From Desulfobacterales bacterium (GTDB taxonomy: Bacteria; Desulfobacterota; Desulfobacteria; Desulfobacterales; C00003060), in NCBI GenBank assembly GCA_030616475.1, contig JAUWXF010000008.1, forward strand, positions 1-49,324: a stretch of DNA of 49,324 nucleotides. The letters are read 5' to 3'. The position numbers and the translations under genes were made by a program. Positions 1 through 8,146 of this stretch are shown here, one piece after another. The notes under the pieces were generated by a model. That model worked only from the letters and a program-made list of their open reading frames with translations, was not told where the DNA came from and made no database searches. The first letter of the stretch is position 1. Every line of letters begins with the position of its first letter.

Positions 1-1
1 G

Positions 2-413
2 CTTTAATGATGCCACACAGACCTTCAACTGGACACCTGGCTATGGTGATACTGGCAACTATGATGTACTATTCTCAGTGACTGATGATGGCACTCCGCC
101 CCAGAGTGATTCTGAGACTGTGACCATCACAGTGGGTGATGCGAACCGCCCGCCGGTACTTGATCCTATAGGCCCAAAGACCGTGGACGAAGGCCAATTG
201 CTTGAGTTCACCATCACGGCAACCGACCCGGATGGTGACGCGCTGACATATTCTGCCAGTAATCTTCCCACAGGTGCCGGCTTTAATGATGCCACACAGA
301 CCTTCAACTGGACACCTGGCTATGGTGATACTGGCAACTATGATGTACTCTTCACAGTGACGGATGATGGCACTCCGCCCCAGAGTGATTCTGAGACTGT
401 GACCATCACAGTT
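2..413 (+). repeat. 279-bp in-gene tandem repeat (He_PIG unit)
   Basis: Bases from 2 onward recur from 281 onward, a period of 279 bp or 93 codons, with only a few differences, for example attctcagtg against cttcacagtg. The second copy diverges at about 413, where the repeat block ends. Near-identity at DNA level implies recent duplication or homogenisation. More copies probably lie upstream of the window. Confidence 0.85.
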
Positions 414-1670
414 GTCCCAGAGTCGAATCTTGCCCCTCTTGAGCCGGTTATCACATCACCATATTATGGCGAGGTGGAGTGTGGCCTGCTGTTACTTATT
501 ACCACCGAATCTTTCTCGGACCCGGACGGCGACCTCCACAGCCAAAGCCAATGGCAGATCAGCGAACAAGCAGACTTCGCCTCCACAATCCTTGATGTCA
601 CCAGCACCGAGCACCTTACAGAACTGCCCGTTCCGCACCTAGTGCTGAAGCCAGACACCACATACTATGTCCGCGTTCGATTCTACGATGTCTATCTGGA
701 ACCGTCCGACTGGTCTGACACCGTTGAATTTACGACTACCTCCGACGTCAACGATTTTGATGCCAACGGTATCCCTGACGAGCAGGAGGTCGGTCATGAT
801 GTAGACCTCAATGGAGACGGGACTGCTGATAACGACCAACCTGAGCTCATCAAATGCATACAGTCAACCGTTGGCAATGCAACCATAGGCATTTGCAAGG
901 TCTCGGATTCCATTACCGCCATCGAAGCCGTGGAGATGATCGATCCGTCAACCATTTCGGACAATACCAACAGGCCTGAGAACCTTTCCTTTGGACTTTT
1001 TTCTTATCGGCTTCGTCTAAACAAGTCTGGAGCCACGGCCACGGTAAGAATCTATTTTTCAGAAGATATTTCAAACGCCACGACCTTTTACAAATATGAC
1101 ACCATCAATGGCTGGCAGAACTACTCCGAGCATACCACTTTTAATCAAGATGATCGGTCTATAACTCTGGAACTCAAGGACGGCGGTTATGGCGATAGCG
1201 ACGGAGTAGCCAATGGCTTCATCGTGGACCCGGGCGGACTTGCCGAGGCAAGCAGTACTGATGTTGAGACGAGCTCTACTTCAGGTGGTGACGTGGGAAG
1301 CCATGACGGTGGATGTTTTATTGCAACCGCTGCCTTCGGCTCATATGCAGAACCCCACGTAAGACTGTTGAGAGATTTCAGAGATCAATGCCTGCTCACA
1401 AACATGTCCGGCAGATGGTTTGTCAGGATGTATTACCGGTACGGTCCATTCTGGGCGGATCTCATCAACATTCACATCTGGTCCAAGCCCATTATCCGTC
1501 TGGCACTTATGCCCCTGGTAGGCATTAGCTACGTACTCATCAAAGCGTCTGTGGTAACGAGGATTCTAGCCGGACTCATGCTGGCGCTATTCATGCTGGG
1601 TTGCTTCCTACGGATGCATGGCAGACCAGTCACGGGTGGTCAGCGACCGTACGCCTTTCACGAAACATAA
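3..1670 (+). CDS. Secreted Ig-like repeat protein with choice-of-anchor U domain and CFI-box-CTERM tail (5' partial)
   Basis: The reading frame is open from base 3, so the gene begins before the window and any internal ATG is not its start. The N-terminal part consists of putative Ig (He_PIG-like) domains with motifs such as [19 protein letters not shown] and [15 protein letters not shown]. One full copy and the end of another are visible, 279 bp apart. A Ca-binding-like stretch ([23 protein letters not shown]) follows, then a region matching the choice-of-anchor U domain, ending [18 protein letters not shown]. The C-terminus carries [10 protein letters not shown] (Cys codon at 1314-1316), then [12 protein letters not shown] and hydrophobic segments, the layout of CFI-box-CTERM proteins. 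It is probably a large surface protein held at the envelope by this tail; the sorting mechanism is unknown. It converges on the next gene, which has the same tail, with a 14-base gap. The domain calls come from motif recognition. Confidence 0.85.
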   Translation, partial: FNDATQTFNWTPGYGDTGNYDVLFSVTDDGTPPQSDSETVTITVGDANRPPVLDPIGPKTVDEGQLLEFTITATDPDGDALTYSASNLPTGAGFNDATQTFNWTPGYGDTGNYDVLFTVTDDGTPPQSDSETVTITVVPESNLAPLEPVITSPYYGEVECGLLLLITTESFSDPDGDLHSQSQWQISEQADFASTILDVTSTEHLTELPVPHLVLKPDTTYYVRVRFYDVYLEPSDWSDTVEFTTTSDVNDFDANGIPDEQEVGHDVDLNGDGTADNDQPELIKCIQSTVGNATIGICKVSDSITAIEAVEMIDPSTISDNTNRPENLSFGLFSYRLRLNKSGATATVRIYFSEDISNATTFYKYDTINGWQNYSEHTTFNQDDRSITLELKDGGYGDSDGVANGFIVDPGGLAEASSTDVETSSTSGGDVGSHDGGCFIATAAFGSYAEPHVRLLRDFRDQCLLTNMSGRWFVRMYYRYGPFWADLINIHIWSKPIIRLALMPLVGISYVLIKASVVTRILAGLMLALFMLGCFLRMHGRPVTGGQRPYAFHET

Positions 1671-1684
1671 GGTGAAAGAAACCT

Positions 1685-2641
1685 TCAGGATTTCGTCACT
1701 CGCGCCCGCCGTTGCATGGCAAGTACCGCAGTGGCGATAATTAGGGCAAGCAGGAAGACCGTCAACGCCATGGTGGCCGCAGGGCCGAGGTACATCGCCA
1801 CACCGCTCATTCCCGCCAGGGGCAGCAGTGCCCACCGCACCGCAGTCTGCAGGTTGTCATACCTGGTGATGAAGTCCGCTACCGGCGGCGAGTATGTATA
1901 GTATAGACGCACAAATGACTTGCCGGCAGTGTTGGTGAGGAGGAAGCGGTCGCGGAACTCACGCAGCACCCTAACGTGAGGCTCCATCGGTGAGCCAAAG
2001 GCCGCCGTGGCGATGAAGCAGTCGCCGCTACTTCCACCACCATCGCTGTCACCCTCGTTGTCCTCGTTGCCCTGCACTTCGAATGTTATGGTCTGCCTAT
2101 CAGCATCCTCACTATGTCCAAAAGCCTCTCTGTATCCCTCGGCAGCATCCTGATAATAGCCAACCCAATCAAATTCATTGAAGTCAAAAGTTCCCTCCTG
2201 GGTCGAGCTGACAGAATAGACGATTTCTACAGTGTAATTTGGGGGAACGGGATTATTCTCCAGAAAAGCGGTCGGTGTTTCCAGAACCCACCGGTATGGA
2301 ATACAACCGGCATACACATCTCCGATTGAATCATATTCGAAAATGTAATCCGAAACGTCGCCGTCATTAATCTTTACGCTGACGGTATTTACGGTCAGCC
2401 CCTCCGGTATCTGATCAGTATAGTAAAAGCCACGGAGGTCATTAACTTCTTCGGTCGTGAAATTTACCGTGACCGTAATCTCCTCACCCACAAAGACTTC
2501 GGCTTCAACCGGGTCAAAGGTCCTGGAAATACTCGTAGTGTGTGTGGAAAACCCAAATGCCGCGCCATGAAGTAGAAATAGAAGGCATAGTACTATTGGC
2601 ATATTCGCATACGATTTCGTCCGTATTCTGCACGATTTCAT
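1685..2641 (-). CDS. Secreted protein with CFI-box-CTERM tail
   Basis: A 318-residue protein. I start it at the ATG at 2639-2641, which directly precedes a signal peptide ([14 protein letters not shown], then [16 protein letters not shown]) and has purines (GGGG, AAGAAG) upstream. An upstream in-frame extension to 2731 only translates a dispersed repeat. The mature N-terminal half looks like a beta-sandwich of the conserved-repeat type seen in surface proteins ([33 protein letters not shown]), with no catalytic motif. After an acidic, Gly/Ser-rich linker ([15 protein letters not shown]) comes [19 protein letters not shown] (Cys codon at 2018-2020), a soluble segment and a C-terminal hydrophobic helix with basic residues behind it ([10 protein letters not shown]). 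This is the same tail as in the convergent neighbour. Its role is unknown beyond being an envelope-anchored protein. Confidence 0.8.
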   Translation of the reverse strand: MKSCRIRTKSYANMPIVLCLLFLLHGAAFGFSTHTTSISRTFDPVEAEVFVGEEITVTVNFTTEEVNDLRGFYYTDQIPEGLTVNTVSVKINDGDVSDYIFEYDSIGDVYAGCIPYRWVLETPTAFLENNPVPPNYTVEIVYSVSSTQEGTFDFNEFDWVGYYQDAAEGYREAFGHSEDADRQTITFEVQGNEDNEGDSDGGGSSGDCFIATAAFGSPMEPHVRVLREFRDRFLLTNTAGKSFVRLYYTYSPPVADFITRYDNLQTAVRWALLPLAGMSGVAMYLGPAATMALTVFLLALIIATAVLAMQRRARVTKS

Positions 2642-2660
2642 CTTCTTAGTCCCCTTCAAA

Positions 2661-2738
2661 TTATAAGATCGCTCCGCGATCTTATGTAACGCGGCTACGC
2701 CGCTTGGAAAAGGAAATCCCCATACTATCAAGTTATAG
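2661..2738 (-). repeat. Dispersed palindromic element, TATAACTTG family, copy 1
   Basis: Read on the minus strand, this begins TATAACTTGATAGTATGG, continues GGATTTCCTTTT and GCGGCGTAGCCGCGTTA, and ends in a 10-bp-stem hairpin (ATAAGATCGC, loop, GCGATCTTAT) followed by TATAATTTG. The same order of parts recurs at 37644-37764, with partial copies at 8276-8323 and 6650-6675. It ends 20 bases upstream of the start of the CFI-box gene, so it forms that gene's leader. Confidence 0.75.
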
Positions 2739-3300
2739 TGTCTCCTCCATGTATTCAGCCCAGTTGCCTCTCATTGCCCATTAACCATCAAGGGACAAAG
2801 TGCCAACATCCCGTGTTCTTCTACTTTTTCTCCCAAGATTCTGTCAAATGTTAAGACCAGACCATCTGCTTTCTGTTTTGCTCCTAGGGCAAACACCAGG
2901 ACGTCGTGTAAAAAGCTGGGCGAGCTTCTCGGCTGGGCACCTGGCGCTGCGATCACCATGCGTTACAACCGGCTCAGCAAAGGGATCACCAGCGATAGGA
3001 TGACCCGTCATCTCTGCCAGGTACAAAGAATTGACAACATGTCTTGAATGTTATAAATAACAAAAACATCAGGTTGTAAGAACCATTTGGCCGCTAAGGA
3101 CCCGAACCATCGTAAGGATTTCCAAACACGATCCGATTGATCTGGCTCCTCAACAGAATGTGTGCCTGATATGAAGGTGAATAGAAGCATATCCGACCCA
3201 GGCGCGTACACTTTTCAATATAGCGGTATATTGGACACTGTCAGATTAACCAGTTCACGCGTTATTAGTCTGGGGCACAAAATAGTCTTGGAGGTGTTTG
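2739..3300. other. Intergenic stretch before hicBA
   Basis: Apart from the possible PIN-domain remnant, I see no gene here. The other short open frames lack ribosome-binding sites and recognisable protein sequence. The hicBA promoter must lie within the last part of this stretch, but I cannot place it with confidence. Confidence 0.5.
2770..3030 (-). pseudogene. Possible remnant of a PIN-domain (VapC-like) gene
   Basis: In one minus-strand frame about 48 residues resemble the C-terminal part of a PIN-domain ribonuclease: FLHDVLVFALGAKQKADG, then LVLTFDRILGEKVEEHG. The segment just upstream (YLAEMTGHPIAGDPFAEPV) is in another frame, so if this was one gene it is now frameshifted. No intact N-terminal metal-binding aspartate or partner antitoxin is visible. 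The nearby HicBA pair makes a toxin-antitoxin graveyard plausible. The call rests on a short motif only. Confidence 0.3.
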
Positions 3301-3570
3301 ATGATAAAGTTCATTTTAAGCGGATACATAGAGGAAGCATTGGAACAGGCAACTTATGACAAATTGGAGGATGGCACCTATGCTGGCCGCATTCCAACCT
3401 GTAAAGGCGTTGTGGCGTTTGGTTCTACTTTGCGCCGGTGTGAGGACGAATTACGCTCAACGCTTGAAGATTGGATTCTGGTTGGCTTGAAACTGGGTCA
3501 TTCTTTGCCAGTGATTGCGAGCATAGACTTGAATAAGGAGCCCAGTTATGAGCCGGTGGGTGCCGTGTAA
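3301..3570 (+). CDS. hicB: HicB family antitoxin
   Basis: An 89-residue protein. The ATG at 3301 is chosen over the TTG at 3298 because GGAGGT (3290-3295) sits 5 bases upstream. The family's partial RNase-H-like fold is recognisable in YIEEALEQATYDKLEDGTYA, GRIPTCKGVVAFGSTLRRCE and ELRSTLEDWILVGLKLGHSLP. It is the short form: it ends soon after the fold and has no obvious added C-terminal helix-turn-helix or RHH domain. HicB antitoxins neutralise HicA mRNA interferases and usually repress their own operon. It overlaps the downstream hicA by 23 bases, so translation is coupled, and the antitoxin comes first, the reverse of the classic hicAB order. Confidence 0.88.
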   Translation: MIKFILSGYIEEALEQATYDKLEDGTYAGRIPTCKGVVAFGSTLRRCEDELRSTLEDWILVGLKLGHSLPVIASIDLNKEPSYEPVGAV

Positions 3571-3778
3571 ACGTCGTGAGTTTATCCGTCGGCTGCGCAA
3601 GCTCGGCTTTGACGGCCCTTATTCTGGCACACGCCACCAGTTTATGGTCTATGAGGGGCATCGTATGAGCGTGCCGTCCAACGCCGAGTATTCAGTGCCT
3701 CAACTGCGGATGATGTTAGACGAGGTAGAGGACATTATCGGCCGCTCAGTTTCGGTTGATGAGTGGAACCGATTGTAA
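3548..3778 (+). CDS. hicA: HicA family toxin (mRNA interferase)
   Basis: A 76-residue protein of normal HicA length. It begins with a basic segment (MSRWVPCKRREFIRRLRKLGFDG), then the family core GPYSGTRHQFMVYEGHRMSVP with the conserved histidine in GTRHQF. In HicA this residue sits in the double-stranded-RNA-binding-like fold and is needed for mRNA cleavage. The tail YSVPQLRMMLDEVEDIIGRS matches the family's C-terminal helix. The start lies inside hicB. Toxin and antitoxin look intact, so the module may be active as a stress or addiction system. Confidence 0.88.
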   Translation: MSRWVPCKRREFIRRLRKLGFDGPYSGTRHQFMVYEGHRMSVPSNAEYSVPQLRMMLDEVEDIIGRSVSVDEWNRL

Positions 3779-3897
3779 CGACCGACGCAGCTAACCCAGA
3801 TTATCTTGCCTGGCTTAATAGGTCATCTTGGGGGCGAAATGTTCCACCGATGGCTTTTGTATCACAAGATTGTAATTCCCCCGACAAATCCTGTCCA

Positions 3898-3943
3898 ACA
3901 AAAATAACAATCCGCATTCCGCAATCCCAAATCCGCAATCGTG
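3898..3943. repeat. Low-complexity 'aatccgcaatc' repeat
   Basis: Short iterations of the type aatccgcattccgcaatc occur between hicA and the next gene's end. Related iterations of aaattcgaaa and aaatccaaat occur at 35697-35750 and 49198-49250. They are non-coding spacer repeats; where translated they create false N-terminal extensions on neighbouring genes. Confidence 0.5.
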
Positions 3944-3956
3944 AGCACAGCGAGCA

Positions 3957-4894
3957 TCACTGTGTCTCCATATACGCCTTAATCTTGTCCTTCACATCCT
4001 GTTGCGTAGCCTCTGCGCCTTTAAAATCCTTGACTTCCCGGTCTATATCCAACCTGCTTGTGCTTAGGTTCCACCCTTGAATCCTTGCCATCATCCACCA
4101 CCAAGCATTCGCTACGCGCTGGCGGCCCTCCTCGTTCAAGGGGCCGCCGTCCGTTGTATAACCGGAGTATAACGCAGGATATCCGTTGCCATCCAAGACC
4201 AGGTTCCCATTCGGATCATGGCACTCCATTGCTGCGAGATCGAACAGGACCTTGCTGTTGGCATTGCAGTACTGGCGTACGCGTGAATTAAACTCTTCAT
4301 GCTCATGATTCCCCACCATTGATTCAGGGCGCATGTCCACCATACGAAAGTAACATCCGGATAGGCCGCTTCGAGTGATTCCATCACGGGCCGATAGTAA
4401 TTCCATACTTGTTCGCCCGTATAGTCGCTCCCCCAGCCGTGCTCCTCGTAAAAGTCCACGTAGCAGAACTTCATCATTGCCACGTCCACATGACCACCGT
4501 ATCCATTTGTCGTAATATGATCGTTAAATCCATCGACCTTTGTATACGGTTGGTAGTTGGTGCCAAGCGCAAAATGTCCGAAGCCGCTGTTGTCGTCGTA
4601 CCATGCGGTCGAGGGATTTAGTTCGATGGTGCACGCGTAACGAGTCGGATCCTGGCCTGCAAGATCTGAAAGGCCATCAAGTATGTTATATCCGACTGAC
4701 TTATGATTGAAGAACACATCCATTTCACGCGCAGCATCGAGGAACTGCTGTGGGATCTGGGAAGAATCAATACAGTTGTGATCGATGACTATCGGTTCCG
4801 CAGCAAAAGATGTTGGGCAAATGAATGTAGGCAGGGCCAAAACGATGAACGAGACAACTAGGGCCTTAAGAAGAGCACCCCTTTGTTTTGTCAT
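3957..4894 (-). pseudogene. Frameshifted secreted SGNH-like hydrolase
   Basis: The start ATG (4892-4894) has a good AAGGAG 8 bases upstream and a signal peptide (VVSFIVLALPTFICPTSFA). Residues 62-68, FNHKSVG, fit the block-I serine region of SGNH-like hydrolases, followed by GYNILDGL and VDVAMMKFCYVDFY. The first frame makes sense to about FVWWT, then degrades. From about 4345 downward a second frame carries the rest: MRPESMVGNHEHEEFNSRV, KVLFDLAAMECHDPNGN and VANAWWWMMARIQGWN. One insertion or deletion near 4320-4345 explains both. The C-terminus ends in a roughly 28-residue helical motif that also occurs near the N-terminus of the DUF362 protein. Either this is a recent pseudogene or there is a one-base assembly error; the second frame is otherwise undamaged. 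Confidence 0.75.
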
Positions 4895-5090
4895 TGTCTA
4901 ACTCCTTTGTGGTCGAAATTGAACTGAGTCTTTGCGGTCGAGGGATAGACTCCCAATCCAAAATATTCGGTAAGAAACGTTGCACGTTTAGGGCCTGCGC
5001 AAAAAATACCACTTTTCAAGATGGTACAAGATGGTACAAGCACGTACTCAGCAATTCTCGATGTAACAGGGTTCTTGCGATTTTAGATTC

Positions 5091-5128
5091 GCTCGCTTAC
5101 GCCGCAGCAAGCTGCGGCGTAAGCGAGC
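5091..5128. repeat. 38-bp palindrome with GCAGC-AA-GCTGC core
   Basis: Perfect 18-bp arms (GCTCGCTTACGCCGCAGC) around the loop AA. It is followed on the plus strand by ACTTTTT, so it could act as an intrinsic terminator. The flank and arm AGATTCGCTCGCT recur near 15920-15950, and the core design recurs at 15976-15995 and 32393-32432, so it belongs to a dispersed family. Confidence 0.75.
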
Positions 5129-5450
5129 ACTTTTTCGGTTCAAAATCCGCTGGATTCCTTAGATGTGCCACCCAAATTCGGCTGTAAGACAAAGCTGCAA
5201 AAACACAAAAATCCGCTCACGATACGTTCTCGGGCGACTTTTTTCTCGAAAGAAAATTACACATTTATTAGCTTCCCTGTCAAAAGAGATTTTGCCCGTT
5301 CACCCTGTTAAATCTCCCTTAGGGAACCCTATTTAACAGAGTAAACCGCTGTCCCATTCTCCCATAACCCATTGTTCCATCATTCCAGTACAGCGCACAG
5401 CTTCACTTCGTGCCCAACATTCCAAATTGTGGGCGAAGCGAACTAAGATA

Positions 5451-5475
5451 GTGGGTGGAAAAAGATTCCACCCAC
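5451..5475 (-). terminator. Hairpin downstream of the DNRLRE gene
   Basis: GTGGGTGGAA and TTCCACCCAC form a 10-bp stem with a 5-base loop, starting 15 bases past the stop codon of the minus-strand gene. No clear U-tract follows on the minus strand, so it may be a weak terminator or an mRNA-end stabiliser. Confidence 0.4.
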
Positions 5476-5489
5476 CATCCTTACACCCG

Positions 5490-6464
5490 CTAATCGCAGA
5501 ATCCTGGAGTACCATAGTCGTTATAGTTTGCCAGAGTATCAGCGTCACCTGCTTGTACAGCGGCGATCACCTCAACTTCCGAAAGAGGATAACCTACATC
5601 TGGGTGGGCAGCACTCAAAAGGGCAGCTGTCCCGTGTCGGGCGAGCTTCTTATTTCCTCCGCCCTTCGCCCACACTGCATCCTCAAGAGTAATATCCGGA
5701 TCGAACAGATCTACACTGAAAGTAGTGTCGAAGTCGTCCCCTGGACTGTACCCTGTTGGCCCCCAAGCATCCAGATGGTTCTTCCAGAAGCCGGGTGTAC
5801 ATCCTTCTCCAGGTTGCTCGCAAATTTCAAAGTCGAACCGAATGAGGCTCTGTTTCTCGTAATCTCCCACGAGGCCGGTAAACAGCATGGTTGAACTCCC
5901 CGTATTATGATTAGTATAATCAGGATGTTCCCAGATGTAGGCATCGGCCACACCGCCTGTATCAGCACCAGGTCGTTGAATAGTTAGGCAGTTGCTGTCG
6001 CCGGCCAACGTTGTGTAACATATTTCCAGCTTGGGTCGCAATTCCACCGTGCCATATTCACTGCTCCAATAGATCGTGTAATGTGTCTGACCTTGCTCCA
6101 ACAGCAAGCCGTAGTTGGGATAGACACCCTCTATCCACTGTTGTACAAGTGAAGTCACGTCAGCCGAACGCCAGCCAATCCCGTCGGCGACAAATGAGCC
6201 TTGGACGGCACCGTCGTAACTGCCCCCGAAGTTATTCCACGTCACTTCGCTCTCGGTCCACTGATCCGTTATCCGATGTATACTCACCGTCGGGGGAGTA
6301 AATGGATTGTAATTCACGTAGATTGAGAACAAAGCAGAATCAATAGTTGATCCAGCCGGAATACAAGACTGAGCTGACGCTGGCCCAACTGTCATGGTTG
6401 TCAATACCGCGAGGGTGGCTAGCATTATCATTGGTAAACTCAAGAGAAAATTCGTTCGCTTCAT
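5490..6464 (-). CDS. Secreted DNRLRE-domain protein with CTPGFWKNH region
   Basis: A 324-residue protein. The start is the ATG at 6462-6464 because AGGAGG lies 7 bases upstream; a longer frame to 6488 lacks this. Residues 1-33 are a signal peptide ending ASAQS. Residues 35-150 match the second half of a DNRLRE domain (IPAGSTIDSALFSIYV, ITDQWTESEVTWNNF, GWRSADVTSLVQQWIEG). Residues 165-212 look like the first half of such a domain (GGVADAYIWEHPDYTN, EKQSLIRFDFE), so the halves are in reversed order. From residue 221 comes GCTPGFWKNHLDAWGPTGYS, a motif common in bacterial surface proteins, with an alpha-helical tail (EVEVIAAVQAGDADTL). It is probably an extracellular structural or carbohydrate-associated protein with no enzyme motif. 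The gene stands alone. Confidence 0.72.
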   Translation of the reverse strand: MKRTNFLLSLPMIMLATLAVLTTMTVGPASAQSCIPAGSTIDSALFSIYVNYNPFTPPTVSIHRITDQWTESEVTWNNFGGSYDGAVQGSFVADGIGWRSADVTSLVQQWIEGVYPNYGLLLEQGQTHYTIYWSSEYGTVELRPKLEICYTTLAGDSNCLTIQRPGADTGGVADAYIWEHPDYTNHNTGSSTMLFTGLVGDYEKQSLIRFDFEICEQPGEGCTPGFWKNHLDAWGPTGYSPGDDFDTTFSVDLFDPDITLEDAVWAKGGGNKKLARHGTAALLSAAHPDVGYPLSEVEVIAAVQAGDADTLANYNDYGTPGFCD

Positions 6465-6844
6465 GGTAGGTCCTCCTATTACACTCAAATTGTTATTTCA
6501 AATTCCGTTTAGGCAGGTTAAGCCACAAACAGTACACTTCCGCCTAGTAAATCTCACCTCCCTCCGTGAGTGGGTTTGGGATATATCCACGATATTAACG
6601 ACTGGGACGAGGCCTCACCTCCCTCCGTGAGTGGGTTTGGGTCTACGAGTTATAAGATCGCTCCGCGATCTTATCTTAGTCCGCTGGAGGAGAAACCAGC
6701 TCGGCCCAGGCGGACTAGTTAGTCCCTAAGTTGTGAAAATCGTGTTTTTTCTGGCAGAATATTTTCTGCCATGAAGGGCAAAAGCTGAAAGGAAGGGAAA
6801 CCAACAGTCTAAAAGGACGGTAGAGAAGTATGCTCTCTGGTCTT
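6465..6844. repeat. Intergenic stretch with a 28-bp direct repeat and a palindrome
   Basis: The 28-bp sequence beginning ctcacctccctccgtgagtg occurs at 6553-6580 and again at 6614-6641, a period of 61. Both copies contain the small hairpin CTCACctccctccGTGAG. At 6650-6675 lies the hairpin part of the TATAACTTG element (ATAAGATCGC, loop, GCGATCTTAT). The stretch probably holds the promoter of the minus-strand DNRLRE gene. I see no coding sequence in it. Confidence 0.65.
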
Positions 6845-8146
6845 TCAGGACACAACTCTCCTGTAGTCAATCTTACTGTACCCGCTGCCATAAGGCGTCT
6901 GCCACGGGTCACCGCCCGGATTGTCTAAGGTGCCCTCGCAGGTGCCCAGTCCAGCATCCTGGGCCACGAACAGGTAGTGGTATGCATTGTCTCCAACCCA
7001 ACCTTCGGCAACCAATAAGTCAATCATCACACAATCTATAGCCACCGCGTCTTTCGCAAAGAGAAGGCTGTTGGGAGCGTCTCCAAACGAGTTCCACGAC
7101 GTCGGGGGTTCAAAGGTTGCACCAAAAGCCCCGTACAGAGCGTCTCCCACTGTAAGGATCGTTTTATCCTTGATATTGGGGTTTTGGAATATGTCCACCA
7201 TCGGGCTGTAGGTTGGGCTGTACAATGCATTCGTAGGACTAATGTAACTGTGCAGATCGTCGTTCCCCGCCCTGATGATGTTGTTGAGGCTGCCAAAATG
7301 GTTCTTGAAGCCCAGAGTTACGGGGTGGATGCCGTGTCTCTTGATGATCGGCATGTTAATCAGATAGGTTGCATTGTATAGGATATCGGTTAACAGGCGG
7401 TCACTCAAATTGCCACTAGGGTCGTTGAACTGAACCGTAAGACTGGGATGTCCGCCGTGGGACACGGGATTGACTCCGGTACAAGCATCACTGCCATAGA
7501 ATTGCACAGCAGAGTAACTGGATAGGATCGGAGTTCGGAAACGGTCTGGGATAATGCGCCCGCTTACTGTGGCGTCATAGATCCATATATCATTCTGGTC
7601 TACTCCTGCTCCCACGAGACCAGCAACGAGAGCATTGACCGGCTGAGGGAGAGCATCAATCACATTGTCGCTATCATCGCAGCCTTGGCTGCTGTTGTTG
7701 AAGTTCACCTTGATGGCGATCTTCTGCCCCACCTGATAGCCCGACGGCTGCACTTGCGAGAACAGGTCGTTCCAGATGTCCGCCCACGCACTTTTGCCTG
7801 TCAGGTCCTGCAATCCTTGCTGAAGCATCCCGCCGACAACCGTCTGATTGACGGCGTTGCCATACCAGCCACTTCCATCCCAGGCCGTGGCATCAGTGTC
7901 ATGAACGTGCACTACCCTGGGCTTAGCCGCCTCTGTCATGTAGGCATGAATGGTGGACTTCACTTCAGCATCGCTGATTTCATCCAGCTTGAAATCACGA
8001 ATGTCCCGGTCAATGGCTGTCCGGTTTTCACTCAGAAGTGTGGCTAGAGCCCGCCGCCTGCAAAGCAGGCCTTCTTCAAGAGCCAGGCCCGCACCTGTCA
8101 CCACTGCTCCTTTGATAAAATCACGGCGATTAATACCGTCCTTCAT
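6845..8146 (-). CDS. Tat-exported DUF362 domain protein
   Basis: A 433-residue protein starting at an ATG with AGGAGG 8 bases upstream. A Tat signal (NRRDFIKGAVVTGAGLALEEG) predicts folded export, which usually implies a cofactor. The body matches DUF362 (KIAIKVNFNNSSQGCDDSDN, LINMPIIKRHGIHPVTLGFKNHFGSL, DKTILTVGDALYGAFGA, LLFAKDAVAIDCVMIDLL). DUF362 proteins are often fused to or near iron-sulfur proteins, but their activity is not established and I see no ferredoxin-type CxxCxxC here. Just after the signal (about residues 43-70) lies IDRDIRDFK...VKSTIHAYM, which resembles the C-terminus of the frameshifted SGNH-like gene downstream. Function unknown. Confidence 0.85.
   Translation of the reverse strand: MKDGINRRDFIKGAVVTGAGLALEEGLLCRRRALATLLSENRTAIDRDIRDFKLDEISDAEVKSTIHAYMTEAAKPRVVHVHDTDATAWDGSGWYGNAVNQTVVGGMLQQGLQDLTGKSAWADIWNDLFSQVQPSGYQVGQKIAIKVNFNNSSQGCDDSDNVIDALPQPVNALVAGLVGAGVDQNDIWIYDATVSGRIIPDRFRTPILSSYSAVQFYGSDACTGVNPVSHGGHPSLTVQFNDPSGNLSDRLLTDILYNATYLINMPIIKRHGIHPVTLGFKNHFGSLNNIIRAGNDDLHSYISPTNALYSPTYSPMVDIFQNPNIKDKTILTVGDALYGAFGATFEPPTSWNSFGDAPNSLLFAKDAVAIDCVMIDLLVAEGWVGDNAYHYLFVAQDAGLGTCEGTLDNPGGDPWQTPYGSGYSKIDYRRVVS

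Larger units (their letters stand above)
4895..5489. other. Intergenic stretch with hairpins
   Basis: No gene is recognisable. The stretch contains an 11-bp direct duplication (aagatggtaca, near 5019-5040), the 38-bp palindrome at 5091-5128, a 9-bp-arm inverted repeat (CTGTTAAAT at 5305-5313 with ATTTAACAG at 5331-5339) and the hairpin at 5451-5475 just after the following minus-strand gene. Confidence 0.6.

Noticed and set aside
3957-4406. A separate 149-residue gene
   Set aside because: It is the second half of the frameshifted SGNH-like gene. The start is inside the upstream frame and lacks a ribosome-binding site.
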